Assembly: GCA_903813345.2 (NCBI GenBank)
Contig: CAIIXF020000001.1
Coordinates: 24,851,915-24,915,914 of the forward strand
Direction: 5' to 3'
Length of the DNA: 64,000 nucleotides
From: Owenia fusiformis
Lineage: Eukaryota > Annelida > Polychaeta > Sabellida > Oweniidae
Positions 35,255 to 50,200 of this stretch are shown here, in pieces. A program made the position numbers and the translations under genes. The notes under the pieces are model-generated. The model was not told where the DNA came from. It made no database searches and worked only from the letters and a program-made list of their open reading frames with translations. Position 1 is the stretch's first letter. Every line of letters begins with the position of its first letter.

Positions 35255-38200
35255 CTACAGTTGATAATACAACAACTACAGTGGCTAGCACAACTACGGC
35301 TGATGCTACAACAACAGTTGCTGACGCAACTACAGTGGCTGGCGCAACTACGGCAGATACCACAGCAGCTGATGCTACAACTACAGTGGCTGACACAACT
35401 ACAGGTGATGCTACTACAACAGTTGCTGATGCAACAACGGCTGATGTTACAACAACAGTAGCTGACACAACTACAGTGGCTGACGCAACTACGGCAGATA
35501 CTACAGCAGCTGATGCCACAACTACAGTGGCTGACACAACTACAGCTGATGCTACCACAACAGTTGCTGACACAACTACAGTGGCTGACGTAACTACGGC
35601 AGATACTACAGCATCCGATGCTACAACAACAGTTGCTGACGCAACTACAGTTGCTGACACAACTACAGCTGATGCTACAACAACAGTTGCTGATGCAACA
35701 ACGGCTGACGTTATAACAACAGTAGCTGACACAACTACAGTGGCTGACGCAACTACGGCAGATACGACAGCAGCTGATGCTACAACTACAGTGGCTGACA
35801 CAACCACAGCTGATGCTACAATAACAGTTGCTGATGCAACAACGACCGATGTTACAACAACAGTTGCTGACACAACTACAGTGGCTGACGCAACTACGGC
35901 AGATACTACAGCATCCGATGCTACAACAACAGTTGCTGACGCAACTACAGTTGCTGACACAACTACAGCTGATGCTACAACAACAGTTGCTGATGCAACA
36001 ACGGCTGACGTTATAACAACAGTAGCTGACACAACTACAGTGGCTGGCGCAACTACGGCAGATACTACAGCAGCTGATGCTACAAGTACAGTGGCTGACA
36101 CAACTACAGCTGATGCTACAACAACAGTTGCTGATGCAACAACGGCTGATGTTACAACAACAGTAGCTGACACAACTACAGTGGCTGACGCAACTACGGC
36201 AGATACTACAGCAGCTGATGCTACAACTACAGTGGCTGACACAACTACAGCTGATGCTACAACAACAGTTGCTGATGCAACGACGGCTGATGTAACAACA
36301 ACAGTTGCTGACACAACTACAGTGGCTGACGCAACTACGGCAGATACTACAGCAGCTGATGCTACAACTACAGTGGCTGACACAACTACAGCTGATGCTA
36401 CAACAACAGTTGCTGATGCAACGACGGCTGATGTAACAACAACAGTTGCTGACACAACTACAGTGGCTGACGCAACTACGGCAGATACTACAGCAGGTGA
36501 TGCTACAATCACAGTGGCTGACACAACTACAGCTGATGCTACAACAACAGTTGCTGATGCAACGACGGCTGATGTTACAACAACAGTAGCTGACACAACT
36601 ACAGTGGCCGACGCAACTACGGCAGATACTACAGCAGCTGATGCTACAACTACAGTGGTTGAAACAACTACAGCTGATGCTACAACAACAGTTGCTGATG
36701 TAACAACGGCTGATGTTACAACAACAGTTGCTGACATAACTACAGTGGCTGATACAACTACGGCAGAGACTACATCAGCTGATGCTACAACTACAGTGGC
36801 TGACACAACTACAGCTGATGCTACAACAACAGTTACTGATGTAACAACGGCTGATGTTACAACAACAGTTGCTGACATAACTACAGTGGCTGATACAACT
36901 ACGGCAGAGACTACAGCAGCTGATGCTACAACTACATTGGCTGACACAACTACAGCTGATGCTACAACAACGGTTGCTGATGCAACAACGGCTGATGTTA
37001 CAACAACAGTTGCTGACATAACTACAGTGGCTGACGCAACTACGGCAGATACTACAGCAGCTGATGCTACAACTACAGTGGCTGACACAACTACAGCTGA
37101 TGCTACAACAACAGTTGCTGATGCAACAACGGCTGATGTTACAACAACAGTTGCTGAAACAACTACAGTGGCTGACGCAACTACGGCAGATACTACAGCA
37201 GCTGATGCTACAACTACAGTGGCTTACACAACTACAGCTGAGGCTACAACAACAGTTACTGATGCAACAACGGCTGATGTTACAACAACAGTAGCTGACA
37301 CAACTACAGTGGCTGACACAACTACGGCAGATACTACAGCAGCTGATGCTACAACAACAGTTGCTGATGCAACAACGTCTGATGTTTCAACAACAGTTGC
37401 TGACACAACTACAGTGGCTGACGCAACTACAGCTGATGCTACAACAACGGTTGCTGATGCAACAACGGCTGATGTTACAACAACAGTTGCTGACATAACT
37501 ACAGTGGCTGATACAACTACGGCAGAGACTACAGCAGCTGATGCTACAACTACATTGGCTGACACAACTACAGCTGATGCTACAACAACGGTTGCTGATG
37601 CAACAACGGCTGATGTTACAACAACAGTTGCTGACATAACTACAGTGGCTGACACAACTACAGCTGATGCTACAACAACGGTTGCTGATGCAACAACGGC
37701 TGATGTTACAACAACAGTTGCTGACATAACTACAGTGGCTGACGCAACTACGGCAGATACTACAGCAGCTGATGCTACAACTACAATGGCTGACACAACT
37801 ACAGCTGATGCTACAACAACAGTTGCTGATGCAACAACGGCTGATGTTACAACAACAGTTGCTGACACAACTACAGTGGCTGACGCAACTACGGCAGATA
37901 CTACAGCAGCTGATGCTACAACTACAGTGGCTGACACAACTACAGCTGAGGCTACAACAACAGTTACTGATGCAACAACGGCTGATGTTACAACAACAGT
38001 AGCTGACACAACTACAGTGGCTGACACAACTACGGCAGATACTACAGCAGCTGATGCTACAACTACAGTGGCTGACACAACTACGGCAGATACTACAGCA
38101 GCTGATGCTACAACAACAGTTGCTGATGCAACAACGGCTGATGTTTCAACAACAGTTGCTGACACAACTACAGTGGCTGACGCAACTACAGCTGATGCTA

Positions 38201-41200
38201 CAACAACAGTTGCTGATGCAACAACGGCTGATGTAACAACAACAGTTGCTGACACAACTACAGTGGCTGACGCCACTACGGCAGATACTACAGCATCTGA
38301 TGCTACAACTACAGTGGCTGACACAACTACAGCTGACGCTACAACAACAGTTGCTGATGCAACAACGGCTGATGTTATAACAACAGTTGCTGACGCAACT
38401 ACAGTTGCTGACACAACTACAGCTGATGCTACAACAACAGTTGCTGATGCAACAACGGCCGATGTTACAACAACAGTTGCTGACACAACTACAGTGGCTG
38501 ACGCAACTACGGCAGATACTACAGCAGCTGATGCTACAAGTACAGTGGCTGACACAACTACAGCTGATGCTACAGCAACAACGGCTGGTGTTACAACAAC
38601 AGTAGCTGACACAACTACAGTGGCTGACGCAACTACGGCTGATACTACAGCAGCTGATGCTACAAGTACAGTGGCTGACACAACTACAGCTGATGCTACA
38701 ACAACAGTAGCTGACACAACTACAGTTGCTGACGGAACTACAGCTGATGCTACAACAACAGTTGCTGATGCAACAACGGGTGATGTTACAACAACAGTGG
38801 CTGACGCAACTACGGCAGATACTACAGCAGCTGATGCTACAAGTACAGTGGCTGACACAACTACAGCTGATGCTACAACAACAGTTGCTGGTGCAACAAC
38901 GGCTGATGTTACAACAACAGTAGCTGACACAACTACAGTGGCTGACGCAACTACGGCAGATACTACAGCATCTGATGCTACAACTACAGTGGCTGACACA
39001 ACTACAGCTGACACTACAACAACAGTTGCTGATGCAACAACGGCTGATGTTACAACAACAGTTGCTGACGCAACTACAGTTGCTGACACAACTACAGCTG
39101 ATGCTTTAACAACAGTTGCTGATGCAACAACAGCTGATGTTACATCAACAGTTGCTGACACAACTACAGTGGCTGACGCAACTACGGCAGATACTACAGC
39201 AGCTGATGCTACAAGTACAGTGGCTGACACAACTACAGCTGATGCTACAACAACAGTTGCTGGTGCAACAACGGCTGATGTTACAACAACAGTAGCTGAC
39301 ACAACTACAGTGGCTGACGCAACTACGGCAGATACTACAGCAGCTGATGCTACAAGTACAGTGGCTGACACAACTACAGCTGATGCTACAACAACAGTTG
39401 CTCATGCAACAACGGCTGATGTTACAACAACAGTAGCTGTCACAACTTCAGTGGCTGACGCAACTACGGCAGATACTACAGCAGCTGATGCTACAACTAC
39501 AGTGGCTGACATAACTACAGCTGATGCTACAACAACAGTTGCTGATGCAACGACGACTGATGTTACAACAACAGTTGCTGACACAACTACATTGGCTGAC
39601 GCAACTACGGCAGATACTACAGCAACTGATGCTACAACTACAGTGGCTGACGCAACTACGGCAGATACTACAGCAGCTGATGCTACAACAACAGTTGCTG
39701 ATGCAACAACGGCTGATGTTTCAACAACAGTTGCTGACACAACTACAGTAGCTGACACAACTACAGCTGATGCTACAACAACAGTTGCTGATGCAACAAC
39801 GGCTGATGTTACAACAACAGTTGCTGACACAACTACAGTGGCTGACACAACTACGGCAGATACTACAGTTGCTGATGCAACAACGGCTGATGTTACAACA
39901 ACAGTAGCTGACACAACTACAGTGGCTGACACAACTACGGCAGATACTACAGCAACTGATGCTACAACTACAGTGGCTGACACAACTACAGCTGATGCTA
40001 CAACAACAGTTGCTGATGCAACAACGGCTGATGTTACAACAACAGTAGCTGACACAACTACAGTGGCTGACACAACTACAGCTGATGCTACAACAACAGT
40101 TGCTGATGCAACAACGGCTGATGTTACAACAACAGAATCTGACACAACTACAGTTGCTGACGCAACTACGTCAGATACGACAGCAGCTGATGCTACAATT
40201 ACAGTGGCTGACACAACTACAGCTGATGCTACAACAACAGTTGCTGATGCAACAACGGCTGATGTAACAACAACAGTAGCTGACACAACTACAGTTGCTG
40301 ACGGAACTACAGCTGATGCTACAACAACAGTTGCTGATGCAACAACGGCTGATGTTACAACAACAGTAGCTGACACAACTACAGTGGCTGACGCAACTAC
40401 TGCAGATACGACAGCAGCTGATGCTACAACTACAGTGGCTGACACAACTACAGCTGATGCTACAACAACAGTTGCTGATGCAACAACGGCTGATGTTACA
40501 ACAACAGAAGCTGTCACAACTACAGTGGCAGACGCAACTACAGCAGATACTACAGCAGCTGATGCTACAATTACAGTGGCTGACACAACTACAGCTGATG
40601 CTACAACAACAGTTGCTGGTTCAACAACGGCTGATGTTACAACAACAGTAGCTGACACAACTACAGTGGCTGACGCAACTACGGCAGATACTACAGCAGC
40701 TGATGCTACAAGTACAGTGGCTGACACAACTACAGCTGATGCTACAACAACAGTTGCTGATGCAACAACGGCTGATGTTACAACAACAGTTGCTGACACA
40801 ACTACAGTGGCTGACGCAACTACGGCAGATATTACAGCAGCTGATGCTACAACTACAGTGGCTGACACAACTACAGCTCATGCTACAACAACAGTTGCTG
40901 ATGCAACAATGGCTGATGTTACAACAACAGTAGCTGACACAACTACAGTGGCTGACGCAACTACGGCAGATACTACAGCATCTGAGGCTACAACTACAGT
41001 GGCTGACACAACTACAGCTGACGCTACAACAACAGTTGCTGATGCAACAACGGCTGATGTTACAACAACAGTTGCTGACGCAACTACAGTTGGTGACACA
41101 ACTACAGCTGATGCTTTAACAACAGTTGCTGAGGCAACAACGGCTGATGTTACAACAACAGTTGCTGACACAACTACAGTGGCTGACGCAACTACGGCAG

Positions 41201-44200
41201 ATACTACAGCAGCTGATGCTACAAGTACAGTGGCTGACACAACTACAGCTGATGATACAACAACAGTTGCTGGTGCAACAACGGCTGATGTTACAACAAC
41301 AGTAGCTGACACAACTACAGTGGCTGACACAACTACGGCAGATACTACAGCAACTGATGCTACAACTACAGTGGCTGACACAACTACAGCTGATGCTACA
41401 ACAACAGTTGCTGATGCAACAACGGCTGATGTTACAACAACAGTAGCTGACACAACTACAGTGGCTGACACAACTACGGCAGATACTACAGCAGCTGATG
41501 CTACAACAACAGTTGCTGATGCAACAACGGCTGATGTTTCAACAACAGTTGCTGACACAACTACAGTGGCTGACACAACTACAGCTGATGCTACAACAAC
41601 AGTTGCTGATGCAACAATGGCTGATGTTACAACAACAGTTGCTGACACAACTACAGTGGCTGACGCAACTACGGCAGATACTACAGTTGCTGATGCAACA
41701 ACGGCTGATGTTACAACAACAGTAGCTGACACAACTACAGTGGCTGACGCAACTACGGCAGATACTACAGCAGCTGATGCTACAACTACAGTGGCTGACA
41801 CAACTACAGCTGATGCTACAACAACAGTTGCTGATGCAACAACGGCTGATGTTACAACAACAGTTGCTGACATAACTACAGTGGCTGACGCAACTACGGC
41901 AGATACTACAGCAGCTGATGCTACAAGCACAGTGGCTGACACAACTACAGCTGATGCTACAACAACAGTTGCTGATGCAACAACGGCTGATGATACAACA
42001 ACAGTAGCTGACACAACTACAGTGGCTGACGCAACTACGGCAGATACTACAGCAGCTGATGCTACAACTACAGGGGCTGACACAACTACAGCTGATGCTA
42101 CAACAACAGTTGCTGATGCAACAACGGCTGATGTTACAACAACAGAGTCTGACACAACTACAGTTGCTGACGCAACTACGGCAGATACGACAGCAGCTGA
42201 TGCTACAACTACAGTGGCTGACACAACTACAGCTGATGCTACAACAACAGTTGCTGATGCAACAACGGCTGATGTAACAACAACAGTAGCTGACACAACT
42301 ACAGTTGCTGACGGAACTACAGCTGATGCTACAACAACAGTTGCTGATGCAACAACGGCTGATGTTACAACAACAGTAGCTGACACAACTACAGTGGCTG
42401 ACGCAACTACGGCAGATACGACAGCAGCTGATGCTACAACTACAGTGGCTGACACAACTACAGCTGATGCTACAACAACAGTTGCTGATGCAACAACGGC
42501 TGATGTTACAACAACAGTAGCTGTCACAACTACAGTGGCTGACGCAACTACGGCAGATACTACAGCAGCTGATGCTACAATTACAGTGGCTGACACAACT
42601 ACAGCTGATGCTACAACAACAGTTGCTGGTGCAACAACGGCTGATGTTACAACAACAGTAGCTGACACAACTACAGTGGCTGACGCAACTACGGCAGATA
42701 CTACAGCAGCTGATGCTACAAGTACAGTGGCTGACACAACTACAGCTGATGCTACAACAACAGTTGCTGATGCAACAACGGCTGATGTTACAACAACAGT
42801 TGCTGACACAACTACAGTGGCTGACGCAACTACGGCAGATACTACAGCAGCTGATGCTACAACTACAGTGGCTGACACAACTACAGCTCATGCTACAACA
42901 ACAGTTGCTGATGCAACAACGGCTGATGTTACAACAACAGTAGCTGACACAACTACAGTGGCTGGCGCAACTACGGCAGATACTACAGGATCTGATGCTA
43001 CAACTACAGTGGCTGACACAACTACAGCTGACGCTACAACAACAGTTGCTGATGCAACAACGGCTGATGTTACAACAACAGTTGCTGACGCAACTACAGT
43101 TGCTGACACAACTACAGCTGATGCTTTAACAACAGTTGCTGATGCAACAACGGCTGATGTTACAACAACAGTTGCTGACACAACTACAGTGGCTGACGCA
43201 ACTACGGCAGATACTACAGCAGCTGATGCTACAAGTACAGTGGCTGACACAACTACAGCTGATGCTACAACAACAGTTGCTGGTGCAACAACGGCTGATG
43301 TTACAACAACAGTAGCTGACACAACTACAGTGGCTGACGCAACTACGGCAGATACTACAGCAGCTGATGCTACAACTACAGTGGCTGACACAACTACAGC
43401 TGATGCTACAACAACAGTTGCTGATGCAACAACGGCTGATGTTACAACAACAGTTGCTGACATAACTACAGTGGCTGACGCAACTACGGCAGATACTACA
43501 GCAGCTGATGCTACAAGCACAGTGGCTGACACAACTACAGCTGATGCTACAACGACAGTTGCTGATGCAACAACGGCTGATGTTACATCAACAGTAGCTG
43601 GCACAACTACAGTGGCTGACGCAACTACGGCATATACTACAGCAGCTGATGCTACAACTACAGGGGCTGACACAACTACAGCTGATGCTACAACAACAGT
43701 TGCTGATGCAACAACGGCTGATGTTACAACAACAGAATCTGACACAACTACAGTTGCTGACGCAACTACGGCAGATACGACAGCAGCTGATGCTACAACT
43801 ACAGTGGCTGACACAACTACAGCTGATGCTACAACAACAGTTGCTGATGCAACAACAGCTGATGTAACAACAACAGTAGCTGACACAACTTCAGTTGCTG
43901 ACAGAACTACAGCTGATGCTACAACAACAGTTGCTGATGCAACAGCGGCTGATGTTACAACAACAGTAGCTGACACAACTACAGTGGCTGACGCAACTAC
44001 GGCAGATACGACAGCAGCTGATGCTACAAGTACAGTGGCTGACACAACTACAGCTGATGCTACAACAACAGTTGGTGATGCAACAACGGCTGATGTTACA
44101 ACAACAGTAGCTGTCACAACTACAGTGGCTGACGCAACTACGGCAGATACTACAGCAGCTGATGCTACAACTACAGTGGCTGACACAACTACAGCTGATG

Positions 44201-47200
44201 CTACAACAACAGTTGCTGATGCAACGACGACTGATGTTACAACAACAGTTGCTGACACAACTACAGTGGCTGACGCAACTACGGCAGATACTACAGCAAC
44301 TGATGCTACAACTACAGTGGCTGACACAACTACAGCTGATGCTACAACAACGGTTGCTGATGCAACAACGGCTGATGTTACAACAACAGTTGCTGACACA
44401 ACTACAGTGGCTGACGCAACTACAGCAGATACTACAGTAGCTGATGCTACAAGTACAGTGGCTGACACAACTACAGCTGATGCTACAACAACAGTTGCGG
44501 GTGCAACAACGGCTGATGTTACATCAACAGTAGCTGACACAACTACAGTGGCTGACGTAACTACGGCAGATACTACAGCAGCTGATGCTACAAGTACAGT
44601 GGCTGACACAACTACAGCTGATGCTACAACAACGGTTGCTGATGCAACAACGGCTGATGTTACAACAACAGTTGCTGACACAACTACAGTGGCTGACGCA
44701 ACTACGGCAGATACTACAGCAGCTGATGCTACAACTACAGTTGCTGACACAACTACAGTGGCTGACACAACTACAGCTGATGCTACAATAACAGTTGCTG
44801 ATGCAACAACGGCTGATGTTACAACAACAGTAGCTGACACAACTACAGCTGATGCTACAACAACAGTTGCTGATGCAACAACGGCTGATGTTACAACAAC
44901 AGTAGCTGACACAACTACAGTGGCTGACACAACTACGGCAGATACTACAGCAGCTGATGCTACAACAACAGTTGCTGATGCAACAACGACTGATGTTTCA
45001 ACAACAGTTGCTGACACAACTACAGTGGCTGACACAACTACAGCTGATGCTACAACAACAGTTGCTGATGCAACAATGGCTGATGTTACAACAACAGTTG
45101 CTGACACAACTACAGTGGCTGACGCAACTACGGCAGATACTACAGTTGCTGATGCAACAACGGCTGATGTTACAACAACAGTTGCTGACACAACTACAGT
45201 GGCTGACACAACTACAGCTGATGCTACAATAACAGTTGCTGATGAAACAACGGCTGATGTTACAACAACAGTAGCTGACACAACTACAGTGGCTGACGCA
45301 ACTACAGCAGATACTACAGTAGCTGATGCTACAAGTACAGTGGCTGACACAACTACAGCTGATGCTACAACAACAGTTACTGATGCAACAACGGCTGATG
45401 TTACAACAACAGTAGCTGACACAACTACAGTGGCTGACGCAACTACGGCAGATACTACAGCAGCTGATGCTACAACTACAGTGGCTGACACAACTACAGC
45501 TGATGCTACAACAACAGTTGCTGATGCAACAACGGCTGATCTTACAACAACAGTAGCTGACACAACTACAGTGGCTGACGCAACTACGGCAGATACTACA
45601 GCAGCTAATGCTACAACAACAGTGGCTGACACAACTACAGTGGCTGACGCAACTACGGCAGATACTACAGCAGCTGATGCTACAACTACAGTGGCTGACA
45701 CAACTACAGCTGATGCAACAACAACAGTTGCTGATGCTACAACGGCTGATGTTACAACAACAGTAGCTGACACAACTACAGTGGCTGACGCAACTACGGC
45801 AGATACTACAGCAGCTGATGCTACAACTACAGTGGCTGACACAACTACAGCTGATGCTACAACAACAGTTGCTGATGCAACAACGGCTGATGTTACAACA
45901 ACAGTAGCTGACACAACTACAGTGGCTGACGCAACTACGGCAGATACTACAGCAGCTGATGCTACAACTACAGTGGCTGACACAACTACAGCTGATGCTA
46001 CAACAACAGTTGCTGACACAACTACAGTGGCTGAAGCAACTACGGCAGATACTACAGCAGCTGATGCTACAACTACAGTGGCTGATACAACTACAGCTGA
46101 TGCTACAACAACAGTTGCTGATGCAACAACGGCTGATGTTACAACAACAGTAGCTGACACAACTACAGTGGCTGACGCAACTACGGCAGATACTACAGCA
46201 GCTGATGCTACAACTACAGTGGCTGACACAACTACAGCTGATGCTACAACAACAGTTGCTGATGCAACAACGGCTGATGTTACAACAACAGTAGCTGACA
46301 CAACTACAGTGGCTGACGCAACTACGGCAGATACTACAGCAGCTGATGCTACAACTACAGTGGCTGACACAACTACAGCTGATGCTACAACAACAGTTGC
46401 TGATGCAACAACGGCTGATGTTACAACAACAGTAGCTGGCACAACTACAGTGGCTGACGCAACTACGGCAGATACTACAGCAGTTGATGCTACAACTACA
46501 GTGGCTGACACAACAATAGCTGATGCTACAACAACTTTTGCTGATGCTACAACGGCTGATGTTACAACAACAGTAGCTGACACAACTACAGTGGCTGACG
46601 CAACTACGGCAGATACTACAGCAGCTGATGCTACAACTACAGTGGCTGACACAACTACAGCTGATGCTACAACAACAGTTGCTGATGCAACAACGGCTGA
46701 TGTTACAACAACAGTAGCTGACACAACTACAGTGGCTGACGCAACTATGGCAGATACTACAGCAGCTGATGCTACAACTACAGTGGCTGACACAACTACA
46801 GCTGATGCTACAACAACAGTTGCTGATGCAACAACGGCTGATGTTACAACAACAGTAGCTGACACAACTATAGTGGCTGACGCAACTACGGCAGATACTA
46901 CAGCTGCTGATGCTACAACAACAGAGGCTGACACATTTTCAGGTGATGCTACAACAACAGTTGCTGATGCAACAACGGCTGATGTTACAACAACAGTAGC
47001 TGACACAACTACAGTGGCGGACGCAACTACGGCAGATACTACAGCAGCTGATGCTACAACTACAGTGGCTGACACAACTACAGCTGATGCTACAACAACA
47101 GTTGCTGATGCAACAACGGCTGATGCTACAACAACAGTAGCTGACACAACTACAGTGGCTGACGCAACTACGGCAGATACTACAGCAGCTGATGCTACAA

Positions 47201-50200
47201 CAACAGAGGCTGACACAACTACAGTGGCTGACGCAACTACGGCAGATACTACAGCAGCTGATGCTACAACTACAGTGGCTGACACAACTACAGCTGATGC
47301 TACAACAACAGTTGCTGATGCTACAACGGCTGATGTTACAACAACAGTAGCTGACACAACTACAGTGGCTGACGCAACTACGGCAGATACTACAGCAGCT
47401 GATGCTACAACTACAGTGGCTGACACAACTACAGCTGATGCTACAACAACAGTTGCTGATGCAACAACGGCTGATGTTACAACAACAGTAGCTGACACAA
47501 CTACAGTGGCTGACGCAACTACGGCAGATACTACAGCAGCTGATGCTACAACTACAGTGGCTGACACAACTACAGCTGATGCTACAACAACAGTTGCTGA
47601 CACAACTACAATGGCTGAAGCAACTACGGCAGATACTACAGCAGCTGATGCTACAACTACAGTGGCTGATACAACTACAGCTGATGCTACAACAACAGTT
47701 GCTGATGCAACAACGGCTGATGTTACAACAACAGTAGCTGACACAACTACAGTGGCTGACGCAACTACGGCAGATACTACAGCAGCTGATGCTACAACTA
47801 CAGTGGCTGACACAACTACAGCTGATGCTACAACAACAGTTGCTGATGCAACAACGGCTGATGTTACAACAACAGTAGCTGACACAACTACAGTGGCTGA
47901 CGCAACTACGGCAGATACTACAGCAGCTGATGCTACAACTACAGTGGCTGACACAACTACAGCTGATGCTACAACAACAGTTGCTGATGCAACAACGGCT
48001 GATGTTACAACAACAGTAGCTGGCACAACTACAGTGGCTGACGCAACTACGGCAGATACTACAGCAGCTGATGCTACAACTACAGTGGCTGACACAACAA
48101 TAGCTGATGCTACAACAACTTTTGCTGATGCTACAACGGCTGATGTTACAACAACAGTAGCTGACACAACTACAGTGGCTGACGCAACTACGGCAGATAC
48201 TACAGCAGCTGATGCTACAACTACAGTGGCTGACACAACTACAGCTGATGCTACAACAACAGTTGCTGACACAACTACAGTGGCTGATGCAACTACGGCA
48301 GATACTACAGCAGCTGATGCTACAACTACAGTGGCTGATACAACAATAGCTGATGCTACAACAACTTTTGCTGATGCTACAACGGCTGATGTTACAACAA
48401 CAGTAGCTGACACAACTACAGTGGCTGACGCAACTACGGCAGATACTACAGCAGCTGATGCTACAACTACAGTGGCTGACACAACTACAGCTGATGCTAC
48501 AACAACAGTTGCTGATGCAACAACGGCTGATGTTACAACAACAGTAGCTGACACAACTACAGTGGCTGACGCAACTATGGCAGATACTACAGCAGCTGAT
48601 GCTACAACTACAGTGGCTGACACAACTACAGCTGATGCTACAACAACAGTTGCTGATGCAACAACGGCTGGTGTTACAACAACAGTAGCTGACACAACTA
48701 CAGTGGCTGACGCAACTACGGCAGATACTACAGCAGCTGATGCTACAACAACAGAGGCTGACACATTTTCAGGTGATGCTACAACAACAGTTGCTGATGC
48801 AACAACGGCTGATGTTACAACAACAGTAGCTGGCACAACTACAGTGGCTGACGCAACTACGGCAGATACTACAGCAGCTGATGCTACAACTACAGTGGCT
48901 GACACAACAATAGCTGATGCTACAACAACTTTTGCTGATGCTACAACGGCTGATGTTACAACAACAGTAGCTGACACAACTACAGTGGCTGACGCAACTA
49001 CGGCAGATACTACAGCAGCTGATGCTACAACTACAGTGGCTGACACAACTACAGCTGATGCTACAACAACAGTTGCTGATGCAAAAACGGCTGATGTTAC
49101 AACAACAGTAGCTGACACAACTACAGTGGCTGACGCAACTACGGCAGATACTACAGCAGCTGATGCTACAACTACAGTGGCTGACACAACTACAGCTGAT
49201 GCTACAACAACAGTTGCTGATGCAACAACGGCTGATGTTACAACAACAGTAGCTGGCACAACTACAGTGGCTGACGCAACTACGGCAGATACTACAGCAG
49301 CTGATGCTACAACTACAGTGACTGACACAACAACAGCTGATGCTACAACAACTTTTGCTGATGCTACAACGGCTGATGTTACAACAACAGTAGCTGACAC
49401 AACTACAGTGGCTGACGCAACTACGGCAGATACTACAGCAGCTGATGCTTCAACTACAGTGGCTGACACAACTACAGCTGATGCTACAACAACAGTTGCT
49501 GATGCAACAACGGCTGATGTTACAACAACAGTAGCTGGCACAACTACAGTGGCTGACGCAACTACGGCAGATACTACAGCAGCTGATGCTACAACAACAG
49601 AGGCTGACACATTTTCAGGTGATGCTACAACAACAGTTGCTGATGCAACAACGGCTGATGTTACAACAACAGTAGCTGACACAACTACAGTGGCTGACGC
49701 AACTACGGCAGATACTACAGCAGCTGATGCTACAACTACAGTGGCTGACACAACTACAGCTGATGCTACAACAACAGTTCCTGATGCAACAACGGCTGAT
49801 GTTACAACAACAGTAGCTGACACAACTACAGTGGCTGACGCAACTACGGCAGATACAACAGCAGCTGATGCTACAACAACAGAGGCTGACACATTTTCAG
49901 GTGATGCTACAACAACAGTTGCTGATGCAACAACGGCTGATGTTACAACAACAGTAGCTGACACAACTACAGTGGCTGATGCAACTACGGCAGATACTAC
50001 AGCAGCTGATGCTACAACTACAGTGGCTGACACAACTACAGCTGATGCTACAACAACAGTTGCTGATGCAACAACGGCTGATGTTACAACAACAGTAGCT
50101 GACACAACTACAGTGGCTGACGCAACTACGGCAGATACTACAGCAGCTGATGCTACAACTACAGTGGCTGACACAACTACAGCTGATGCTACAACAACAG

